Positions 1-5,598 of a stretch of DNA of 5,697 bases are shown in pieces. The translations under genes were made by a program, and so were the position numbers. The notes beneath the pieces are model-generated. The model made no database searches, was not told the origin of the DNA, and worked only from the letters and a program-made list of their open reading frames with translations. Every line of letters begins with the position of its first letter. Position 1 is the stretch's first letter. Source of the stretch: Gammaproteobacteria bacterium (GTDB lineage: Bacteria > Pseudomonadota > Gammaproteobacteria > Pseudomonadales > Azotimanducaceae); contig VXPR01000540.1 in assembly GCA_009839405.1 (NCBI GenBank), positions 1-5,697 on the forward strand. The letters run 5' to 3'.

Positions 1-646
1 CGTCACCACCCACCGGGTCATAGATCACATCCGCGCCCAAACCGCCCGTCAGTTCCTTCACCTTCTCGCGAAAGCCCTGCGTGTAATCGATGAGGTGGTC
101 CGCACCAAGCTCCTTCGCCACCGCGAGCTTGGCCTCCGTGGACGCAGTGGCAATCACCGTCGCGCCCATGAGCTTGCCGACGTCCACCGCGGCAAGCCCC
201 ACACCCCCTCCGGCTCCATGCACCAAAAGCGTTTCCGTCGCCTGAAGCCGACCGCGCTGCATCCCATAGAGCGCCGTCGCGTAGTTGGACCGGAACGATG
301 CCGCCGCCTCGATGTCCACGCCGTTCGGGATGCGCCGCACCTCACCGGCCTCCACCACAGCGTGTTCGACGCACCCCGACGACAGCAGCACCACATCCCC
401 GACCGCCAGATCGGACACGCCATCTCCCACCGCCGTCACATGCCCCGAAGCCTCGCCACCCAACACAAAGGGCATGGCCGGCTTGTTCTGATACCCGCCC
501 CGCGTCATCAACAGATCAGCAAACGAGATTCCAGCAGCGCCCACCGTCACCCGAACCTGCCCTGGCCCCGGCTCGCCCGGATCGTCAACCTCCCGGACCA
601 CCACGCCATCAGCCCCATCCAACGTCTCGCAAAGCGCCGCCTTCAT
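1..646 (-). CDS. NADPH:quinone oxidoreductase / zinc-independent MDR-family dehydrogenase (partial, 3' end off the left edge)
   Basis: Seen: 215 codons are open from ATG at 646 to the window edge, so the C-terminal third or so is missing. The protein begins MKAALCETLDG and has the GroES-like N-terminal fold of medium-chain dehydrogenases (PGPGQVRVTVGAAGISFADLL, about residues 27-47, shown split: PGPGQVRV then GAAGISFADLL). Next come PFVLGGEASG (59-68), a VGDVV segment (82-86), and the Rossmann nucleotide-binding stretch LVHGAGGGVGLAAV (141-154). GADVIYDPVGGD closes the visible part. Known: zinc ADHs carry GHE where this protein has GGE, so a zinc-independent quinone oxidoreductase type acting on quinones or enones with NADPH is expected. 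An in-frame ATG at 664 would add six residues (MGKRTQ); I prefer 646 because family members start MKA. It lies downstream of apbE on the same strand with an 87-nt gap. The electron acceptor is not predictable; acryloyl-CoA reductase-like or crotonyl-CoA reductase-like roles cannot be excluded. Confidence 0.9.
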   Translation of the reverse strand, partial: MKAALCETLDGADGVVVREVDDPGEPGPGQVRVTVGAAGISFADLLMTRGGYQNKPAMPFVLGGEASGHVTAVGDGVSDLAVGDVVLLSSGCVEHAVVEAGEVRRIPNGVDIEAAASFRSNYATALYGMQRGRLQATETLLVHGAGGGVGLAAVDVGKLMGATVIATASTEAKLAVAKELGADHLIDYTQGFREKVKELTGGLGADVIYDPVGGD

Positions 647-681
647 CTGCGTGCGTTTCCCCATGGCCCAAAGAAGGCGGC

Positions 682-687
682 ACTATA
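682..687 (-). promoter_or_regulatory. putative -10 box for the quinone oxidoreductase gene
   Basis: On the minus strand the box reads TATAGT inside CGGCTATAGTGCCG, 18 nt before the upper candidate ATG (664) and 36 nt before the preferred ATG (646). It matches TATAAT at five of six positions, but no credible -35 lies 16-18 nt upstream. It would allow this gene to be transcribed separately from apbE. Low certainty. Confidence 0.35.
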
Positions 688-733
688 GCCGTACAGAAGC
701 CGAAGCCGCGCCGCCATCCGCCAAAGGGACGGT

Positions 734-1717
734 TTAACGCGCAAGCGCCCCCAATGCATCGAGGGCCGGCGAAACCCTCGTCACGAAGCCACCTTCGCTG
801 CGGAACACCAGCAAGGCAGCAACGTGGTGCGTCTCGGCAAAGGCAAGGGCATCTTTGCCGAGCACCATCAGCGCCGTCGCCAGCGCGTCGGCCTGCATGG
901 CGGTGGGGGCAATGACGGTTGCCGATGCCAGCGTGCCGTCGATGGGCGTGCCGGTGCGAGGGTCGATGATGTGGGTGGTGCGCGTACCGTCCCGTTCGCC
1001 TGTTTGGCGGTAGTCGCCGGATGTGGCGATGCCACCCTCGTCCAGAATGAGCGTGCCGGGAGCGAAGCCCTCGCCCGGGGACTCGATCGCGACTCGCCAT
1101 GCGCCGCCACCCGGCGCGGCACCGAAAACGCGCAACTCGCCACCGATCTCGACGAGCGCAGACGTGCAACCGACGCCGGCGAGCAGTTCCACAACCCGAT
1201 CCACCGCAAATCCCTTGGCAATTGACGAAACGTCCACCCGCAACGGCCCGCCCTTGCGCAAGGCCGGGGGATGCTCCCGGAACTCGAGCAAGCGGTAGTC
1301 CACGTGCACCGCTTCGTCGGCCAGCACCGACCCGGGGCCGAACCCATACTCGTCCACCAGCGGCGCAACGGTTACGTCGAATGCGCCCTCGGTGGAGTCG
1401 GACACCATGGCAGCCGCAGCCACCACCCGAACCATGTCGGCCGAGACGCCGAACCACTCGCCTGGCGGGGCACGGTTGAAACGCGAGAGGCTCGAGTCCG
1501 GGACCCAGGTGGACATATCCTGCACCACCTCATCGAGCGCCGCCGCGACCCGCACCTCCGGCAACCCGTCCGGACACGCTTCCCCCAGCACGCGATAGCG
1601 CGTGCCCATCGTTGCACCGGACAGCGAGTCGGGACCGCAGCCGGCCAGCGTTCCGATGCCGACCAGCATCACCAGCCCCGCCACGGCCCGCCACAACACC
1701 CTGATCAAGGCACCCAT
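734..1717 (-). CDS. apbE: FAD:protein FMN transferase, ApbE-family lipoprotein
   Basis: ApbE transfers FMN from FAD onto a Ser/Thr of target flavoproteins (Nqr/Rnf subunits, periplasmic reductases) outside the inner membrane in a Mg-dependent reaction. Seen: 327 residues, a normal length. The signal is MGALIRVLWR plus a hydrophobic stretch ending in the lipobox LAGC, with lipidated Cys27. Family motifs follow in order: ATMGTRY (35-41), MSTWVPDSSLSRFN (68-81), FDVTVAPLVDEYGFGP (113-128), VDVSSIAKGFAVDRV (161-175), EIGGELR (190-196), ATSGDYRQ (231-238), HIIDPRTG (249-256) and ADALATALMVLG (276-287). By analogy with characterised ApbE proteins, Asp277, Thr281 and backbone Ala167 would hold the metal. 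I chose ATG at 1717 because it gives a compact signal peptide; a GTG at 1729 would add MLCQ. No Nqr/Rnf genes or flavinylated partner are visible, so its client is unknown. It is transcribed divergently from the crotonase gene. Confidence 0.95.
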   Translation of the reverse strand: MGALIRVLWRAVAGLVMLVGIGTLAGCGPDSLSGATMGTRYRVLGEACPDGLPEVRVAAALDEVVQDMSTWVPDSSLSRFNRAPPGEWFGVSADMVRVVAAAAMVSDSTEGAFDVTVAPLVDEYGFGPGSVLADEAVHVDYRLLEFREHPPALRKGGPLRVDVSSIAKGFAVDRVVELLAGVGCTSALVEIGGELRVFGAAPGGGAWRVAIESPGEGFAPGTLILDEGGIATSGDYRQTGERDGTRTTHIIDPRTGTPIDGTLASATVIAPTAMQADALATALMVLGKDALAFAETHHVAALLVFRSEGGFVTRVSPALDALGALAR

Positions 1718-1741
1718 CTGGCACAACACCCCGTCCCGCCT

Positions 1742-1771
1742 GTTCTACAATCCGCCGCTCGTTCGAATCAA
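1742..1771 (-). promoter_or_regulatory. putative sigma70-type promoter for apbE
   Basis: Read on the minus strand, TTGATT (1771-1766) and TAGAAC (1747-1742) are separated by 18 nt; each matches consensus at four of six positions. The -10 lies about 25 nt before the apbE ATG at 1717, leaving a short leader that contains GGGACGGGG as a possible ribosome binding site. It overlaps the -10 proposed for the opposite gene, so the two polymerases would compete for this site. Confidence 0.35.
1746..1751 (+). promoter_or_regulatory. putative -10 box for the enoyl-CoA hydratase gene
   Basis: TACAAT, within TTCTACAATCCGCC, sits 38 nt before the ATG at 1790, a sensible distance for a short leader. It matches TATAAT at five of six positions. 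No good -35 is found 16-18 nt upstream, where the sequence is ACAACA-like, so an activator may be needed or the call may be wrong. Confidence 0.4.
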
Positions 1772-1778
1772 CCCATCA

Positions 1779-1786
1779 AGGGGAGG
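1779..1786 (+). promoter_or_regulatory. ribosome binding site of the enoyl-CoA hydratase gene
   Basis: AGGGGAGG, ending three nucleotides before the ATG at 1790 with its AGG core at usable spacing, is purine-rich and complementary to the 16S 3' end. It fixes the start at 1790 and excludes the long in-frame extension further upstream, which runs antisense through apbE. Confidence 0.7.
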
Positions 1787-1789
1787 CAC

Positions 1790-2560
1790 ATGCCCGAATT
1801 CTGCAAGGTCGACAAGGCCGATCACATCATGACCGTGACCCTCAATCGTCCGGAGCGGCTCAACGCCCTGCACCCCCCGGCCAATGCCGAGCTTGGCGAG
1901 GTGTTCGACGAGTTTGCAGCCGACGACGACATGTGGGTGGCCATCGTCACCGGCGAGGGTCGCGGCTTCAGCGCCGGCAACGACCTTCGCTACCAGGCCG
2001 AAGGGGGCGAGCGGGTGCCGGCACCCAAGGGCTTCGGCGGCCTTTCCTCCCGCTTCGACCTCACCAAGCCCGTCTATGCCGCCGTAAACGGCGTGGCGAT
2101 GGGCGGCGGCTTCGAGATTGCCCTGTCCTGCGACATCATCATCGCCTCCGAAAGCGCGGTTTTTGCGCTCCCAGAACCGAAGGTTGGTCTTGCCGCGCTT
2201 GCTGGCGGACTGCAACGACTGCCGCGGCAGATCGGCTCCAAGCGCGCACTTGGCATGATCCTGACCGGGCGGCACGTCTCGGCGCAGGAAGGCTACGAGC
2301 TCGGCTTCGTCAACGCCGTCGTCCCGCACGACAAGCTCATGGAAGAGACCATGCGCTGGGTGCAGATGACGCTCGAATGCGCCCCACTCTCCATCCGCGC
2401 CAGCAAGGACGTGGTCTATCGCAGCCTCGACATGGAGTCGCTGCAAGAGTCGATGGCCGTGCGCTACGACTCCGTGGCGGCGCTGAACCAGAGCCAGGAC
2501 TTCATCGAAGGCCCCCGCGCCTTCGCCGAGAAGCGTCCGCCCAACTGGCAGGGCCGCTAG
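1790..2560 (+). CDS. enoyl-CoA hydratase/isomerase (crotonase) family protein, CaiD-like
   Basis: Crotonase-fold enzyme acting on an acyl-CoA thioester in the cytoplasm, most likely hydrating or isomerising an enoyl-CoA. Seen: 256 residues, the usual length. The oxyanion-hole region is FSAGNDL (60-66) together with AMGGGFE (103-109). Both positions that carry catalytic glutamates in rat enoyl-CoA hydratase are Glu here: Glu109 in GGGFEIALSCD and Glu129 in FALPEPKVGL. The C-terminus DFIEGPRAFAEKRPPNWQGR resembles, from memory, E. coli carnitinyl-CoA dehydratase CaiD (DAIEGPLAFAEKRDPVWKGR). FALPEPKVGL is likewise close to CaiD's FALPEAKLGI. No caiB/caiC partner is visible, so carnitine metabolism is not implied. 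The substrate is unassigned; a general short-chain enoyl-CoA hydratase is equally possible. It has its own ribosome binding site and probable promoter, and faces away from apbE. Confidence 0.93.
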   Translation: MPEFCKVDKADHIMTVTLNRPERLNALHPPANAELGEVFDEFAADDDMWVAIVTGEGRGFSAGNDLRYQAEGGERVPAPKGFGGLSSRFDLTKPVYAAVNGVAMGGGFEIALSCDIIIASESAVFALPEPKVGLAALAGGLQRLPRQIGSKRALGMILTGRHVSAQEGYELGFVNAVVPHDKLMEETMRWVQMTLECAPLSIRASKDVVYRSLDMESLQESMAVRYDSVAALNQSQDFIEGPRAFAEKRPPNWQGR

Positions 2561-2573
2561 GGAAAGGCCTGAA

Positions 2574-2610
2574 CGAGTCCGTTGGTGCGCCGTGCGCGCC
2601 CCCGGACTCG
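2574..2610 (+). repeat. strong two-tier inverted repeat (hairpin) between the crotonase and glycosyltransferase genes
   Basis: Seen: CGAGTCCG (2574-2581) is perfectly complementary to CGGACTCG (2603-2610). Inside it GGTGCGC (2584-2590) pairs with GCGCGCC (2594-2600), with one G-U pair and a three-base CGT loop. A TT/CC internal loop separates the two stems. This gives 15 base pairs, mostly G-C, starting 14 nt after the crotonase stop and ending 29 nt before the glycosyltransferase ATG. No T-run follows on either strand, so it is not a classical intrinsic terminator. It could protect the 3' end of the upstream message, cause pausing or attenuation, or be a dispersed intergenic repeat unit. Confidence 0.75.
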
Positions 2611-2639
2611 AATCGCCGCCAGACGCTTCGCCATCCAAG

Positions 2640-3635
2640 ATGAGGATTTGCCAAGTGCTCGCGGCGGCCGAAGACGGGGGCGTGGAAAACCACGTCTATG
2701 CCTTGAGCAACGCACTTGCCGAGCGCGGTGACGACGTTGCGCTGATCGCCCACTTGAAGCACGCCACGTCAATGCGCAACAACGTGGCCTTCCACGCCGT
2801 GGACCTCACCCGCAGCCGCCGCAACCCGCTGGCGCGACGCGACTTGAAGCGCGCCATAGCTGCCGCAAGGCCGGACGTCGTCCACGCCCACGCCGGCAAG
2901 GCGGCCGCGCTGGTGGCCGCCTTGGCGCTCCCCTGCCCCACCGTCGGCACCGTGCATGGGACCAAGCGCGATCTCTCCGCCTACGAGCGCTTCACGCAGG
3001 TCATTGGCGTCAGCCAAGGCGTGATCGAGCCACTCGACCATCCAGCCAAAGCGGTCGTTTACCACGGTGTGGCAGCGCCCGATGCCGGCGCCGACGCGTG
3101 CCGCACGGTCATCGCCCAAGAACTCGGCATCGATCCGAGCCGCCCATTCTCCCTCGCCGTAGGGCGACTGGTGCCGGTGAAGGCGTTCCACCGTCTCATC
3201 GAGTTCTGGCACGAAGACCTCGGCAGCCTCGTCATCGTCGGCGAGGGTCCCGAACGCCGTCGCCTGCAACGGCTCGCCGCCGGCCGCCCGGTGGTGATGG
3301 CCGGCTTTCGGCCCGATGTCCGCAACCTGATGCAGGCGGCAGACCTCTTGGTGATCTCCTCCACCCGCGAGGCGTTCCACCTCGGCATGGCCGAGGCATT
3401 GCGGGAACGGCTGCCAGTGGTTTCCACCCGCGTTTGCGGGCCCGAGGAGATCCTGCCACCCGAACAGCTCGCCGACGCCGGCAGTCTCGAAGCCACGATT
3501 CGCCGCTCCCTTCTCGACCTCGACGCCACACGTGGGCGAATGGCTCCCGTTTTCGATTGGGCAGAACGAACGCTCACCGTCGAGCGCATGGTGGAAGAGA
3601 CCCGTCGCGTGTATGCCGAGGCGTTAGCGGCATGA
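2640..3635 (+). CDS. GT4-like (GT-B fold) glycosyltransferase
   Basis: Likely transfers a sugar from a nucleotide-sugar donor to a growing surface glycan on the cytoplasmic side of the inner membrane. Seen: 331 residues. The N-terminal acceptor half begins MRICQVLAAAEDGGVENHV, the usual GGxExHV glycine loop, followed by RPDVVHAHAGKAA (77-89) and VGTVHGTKRD. The donor half has LAVGRLVPVKAFHRLIE (172-188; Arg176 and Lys181 expected at the donor phosphates) and VIVGEGPERRRL. It continues with AGFRPDVRNLMQAADLLVISS and the E-x7-E motif REAFHLGMAEAL with Glu244 and Glu252. Odd: the usual EGF of this motif is EAF. ATG at 2640 gives the canonical N-terminus, although no strong Shine-Dalgarno precedes it; a GTG at 2592 would add 16 implausible residues and lies within the hairpin. 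The stop codon overlaps the next start. The donor and acceptor sugars cannot be read from the sequence. Confidence 0.9.
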   Translation: MRICQVLAAAEDGGVENHVYALSNALAERGDDVALIAHLKHATSMRNNVAFHAVDLTRSRRNPLARRDLKRAIAAARPDVVHAHAGKAAALVAALALPCPTVGTVHGTKRDLSAYERFTQVIGVSQGVIEPLDHPAKAVVYHGVAAPDAGADACRTVIAQELGIDPSRPFSLAVGRLVPVKAFHRLIEFWHEDLGSLVIVGEGPERRRLQRLAAGRPVVMAGFRPDVRNLMQAADLLVISSTREAFHLGMAEALRERLPVVSTRVCGPEEILPPEQLADAGSLEATIRRSLLDLDATRGRMAPVFDWAERTLTVERMVEETRRVYAEALAA

Positions 3636-4654
3636 AGAACCTGAACGTCCTCGTGGTGTCGGACGGCCTGCCGGGGCATCTGAACCAATCCCGGGGCCTT
3701 GCCTGCTGGCTCGGCACGCGCTTCGCCGTGGTGACCCAGGAACTGGAAGTGCGCTTGCGAGTGCGGGCGATGGCACGCCGCCTCCTACCGCCGTTGGTAG
3801 AGATGGCACCGGCCATGGCGACGCTGCGATCCTTCTACCGATTCACCCCGTTGGCCGGAGCGGCACCCGACGTGATCGTCTCCGCCGGGGGCAACACCTC
3901 CTTCGCCAACGCCCTTCTGGCGCGGCATTTCTGCGTTCCGAACGTCTTCATCGGCTCCCGAAGGCGGCTTGCCGCGAGCGCCTTTGCCGCCAATCTGACG
4001 CTAGAACCCACCGGCGAGGCCGGCAACGTCGTGACGTCGGTGGCGCCAAGCCCCATCTCCCCGGAGGCAATCGCCCAGAGCGCAGCGGAGTTCCGCGCCG
4101 AGCAAGGCTTGGCGGATGGGAAGTTCTGGCTGATGGCCTGTGGTGGCACCGGCGCCGGCAAGACGTACAACGCCGACGATTGGAGCACGCTTGCCCATTG
4201 GATGAATGCCGCCGCCGAAGCACACGGCGTGCGCTGGCTGCTTTCCACCTCGCGCCGCACAGGCGCTTCCGGCGAGGAGGCGCTGGCAACGACTCTGAGC
4301 GCCGAGCATCTCGCCTACGCGGTGTGGTGGAGTCGCCGCCCGGAACGCATCCTCGGCACGCTGATGGGAGTGGCGGAGCGGCTGTTCGTGACCGTGGACA
4401 GCATGTCCATGGTCAGCGAGTGCATTGGCGCGCAAAAGCCGGTCGCAGTGGTGGAAGTGGGTGACGGCGCACCCGAACCGCGGTTGGCCAAGGCATTGGA
4501 TCGATATGCCCGACTGGGGCTGTGCCGGCGTGTCTCAGTCGCAGACGCGCTTGACGCCGCGCCTGAAACTCTTGCGACCGCCGCGGACCTGCGCGAGAAG
4601 TCCCTCGACCAACTGCTGGAGTGCTTGCGCCTCGAACCCTCGGCCGCAAGCTGA
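3632..4654 (+). CDS. ELM1/GtrOC1-family putative glycosyltransferase
   Basis: Member of the family named after the mitochondrial fission protein ELM1 (Pfam Mito_fiss_Elm1); bacterial members are regarded as probable GT-B glycosyltransferases of envelope glycans. Seen: 340 residues. The start is MKNLNVLVVSDGLPGHLNQS, the family's DGxPGHxNQS signature (11-20). APDVIVSAGGNTS (78-90) follows, then PNVFIGSRR (103-111). WLMACGGTGAGKTYNADDW (166-184) sits where the family has its GG-rich nucleotide-sugar loop. RWLLSTSRRTG (201-211) and FVTVDSMSMVSECIGAQKPV (252-271) are also present. No signal peptide or membrane helix is apparent, so it should be cytoplasmic or peripheral. It is coupled by an ATGA overlap to the GT4-like gene and followed after 11 nt by the methyltransferase. 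GGTGAGKT fits the Walker A pattern formally but lies in the family's own conserved loop. Family membership is firm; catalytic activity is inferred. Confidence 0.88.
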   Translation: MKNLNVLVVSDGLPGHLNQSRGLACWLGTRFAVVTQELEVRLRVRAMARRLLPPLVEMAPAMATLRSFYRFTPLAGAAPDVIVSAGGNTSFANALLARHFCVPNVFIGSRRRLAASAFAANLTLEPTGEAGNVVTSVAPSPISPEAIAQSAAEFRAEQGLADGKFWLMACGGTGAGKTYNADDWSTLAHWMNAAAEAHGVRWLLSTSRRTGASGEEALATTLSAEHLAYAVWWSRRPERILGTLMGVAERLFVTVDSMSMVSECIGAQKPVAVVEVGDGAPEPRLAKALDRYARLGLCRRVSVADALDAAPETLATAADLREKSLDQLLECLRLEPSAAS

Positions 4655-4665
4655 GTTCATTCCAA

Positions 4666-5424
4666 ATGGCGACCCGTCACCGCAGACCCAACCGTGGACT
4701 TGCACGTCGCACCGCGCGGAAGGCAGCCGCGCCGCTCTACCGCCTGCTGCACCCGCGCAAGCCAGCCTTCACCTGCCCCATCTGCAACTACCAAGGCCCG
4801 TTCCGCGACAAGCGCGACCGCCGCCATGCCAAATGCCCGTCCTGCGGCGCCCTGGAACGAACGCGTCTCCTCTTCGCCGTGCTTTCGCCATTGCTTGAGT
4901 CGTTCTCCCCAGAGCGCAAGCGCGTGCTCCACATCGCCCCAGAAGCGCAGCTCGACGAATGGCTGCGGGGCCGATTCGGGCACTATGTCAGCGGCGACCT
5001 GCAACGCATGGACGTTAACGCCCGCGTCGACATCCAACACCTTCCCTTCCCGGACGCAACCTTCGACCTCGTGGTTGCCTCGCACGTGCTCGAATACCCC
5101 GAGGACGACCGCAAGGCCATCGCCGAAGTCCAACGCGTCCTCCGCGCAGACGGCATCGCCGCACTCCCGGTCCCCCTGATGCACTTCCGCACCCGAGACC
5201 TACCCGCCCGCGACGCCACCACGCGAGTGATGCACGAACCCGGCCTAGACTATTTCCAGCGCATGGAAGCGAACTTCGCGCAAGTACACCTGCACCGCTC
5301 GGACGAAGTGAACCCAGCCCACCAACCCTTCATCCACGCCCCCACAGACAAGACCCCACCCCTACTCGTCCACCAACCTAACGTCCGCCTCGACGTCGTC
5401 CCGATCTGCCTCACCAAGCCTTGA
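4666..5424 (+). CDS. class I SAM-dependent methyltransferase with N-terminal zinc-ribbon-like segment
   Basis: Predicted to transfer a methyl group from S-adenosylmethionine, probably onto a sugar or glycan end given its neighbours (inference). Seen: 252 residues. The N-terminus is very basic (Arg/Lys-rich, 1-32). It is followed by CPIC (37-40) and CPSC (57-60), a four-cysteine ribbon ending in GALERTRLL as in related proteins. The Rossmann part has RVLHIAPEAQL (86-96) and YVSGDL (107-112). LPFPDATFDLVVASHVLEYP (126-145) carries the post-motif, and AEVQRVLRADGIAALPVPL follows. Odd: most relatives I can recall have VLEH where this has VLEY, and the last 80 codons are unusually rich in A and C on the coding strand. 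The start at 4666 follows the previous stop by 11 nt without a clear Shine-Dalgarno, suggesting translation by re-initiation. A GTG at 4621, overlapping the ELM1-like gene, is the main alternative. The methyl acceptor is unknown. Confidence 0.87.
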   Translation: MATRHRRPNRGLARRTARKAAAPLYRLLHPRKPAFTCPICNYQGPFRDKRDRRHAKCPSCGALERTRLLFAVLSPLLESFSPERKRVLHIAPEAQLDEWLRGRFGHYVSGDLQRMDVNARVDIQHLPFPDATFDLVVASHVLEYPEDDRKAIAEVQRVLRADGIAALPVPLMHFRTRDLPARDATTRVMHEPGLDYFQRMEANFAQVHLHRSDEVNPAHQPFIHAPTDKTPPLLVHQPNVRLDVVPICLTKP

Positions 5425-5598
5425 AGGAGGCCGACGGCGCGGTATCGGCAAGGCCAGCCTCATCGAGACGACTGTGCCAGCGCCCAAGGCCGGAGGCCGG
5501 CGCCAAAGCCGCGCACCCTCAGGAGACTTGCTGGCCCGCCAACGCAAGCAACGACACGGCTACACTCCGCGTCCATCGTCAACCACACCGCCAGCGAC
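5425..5598. other. intergenic stretch without a supported gene
   Basis: No convincing coding frame is seen on either strand. AGGAGG directly after the methyltransferase stop (5425-5430) has no start codon at a usable distance. A weak inverted repeat, GCCGA (5430-5434) with TCGGC (5445-5449), and a small GCCGG/CCGGC hairpin (5489-5501, AGG loop) lack T-tracts, so no terminator can be called. TACACT at 5561-5566, inside GGCTACACTCCGCG, resembles the -10 boxes seen elsewhere in the window, but no gene follows it. Confidence 0.6.

Noticed and set aside
1271..1789. In-frame upstream extension of the crotonase reading frame
   Set aside because: It runs antisense through apbE, has no family similarity, and a strong ribosome binding site sits directly before the ATG at 1790.
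2596..2620. tRNA T-arm-like string GGACTCGAATCGCC
   Set aside because: The stem flanking the loop does not pair and no acceptor, D or anticodon arms fit around it; the bases are accounted for by the inverted repeat at 2574-2610.
1745..2638. Long open frame on the minus strand opposite the crotonase gene (297 codons)
   Set aside because: It is the antisense shadow of a well-supported crotonase gene in GC-rich DNA; its translation shows no recognisable domain.
3098..3631. In-frame upstream extension of the ELM1-like reading frame inside the glycosyltransferase gene
   Set aside because: The family's N-terminal signature starts right at the ATG at 3632; the upstream part is an Arg/Pro-rich shadow of the GT4-like gene.
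5430..5501. Short inverted repeats as a transcription terminator for the cassette
   Set aside because: The stems are only five base pairs long and no T-run follows either one.
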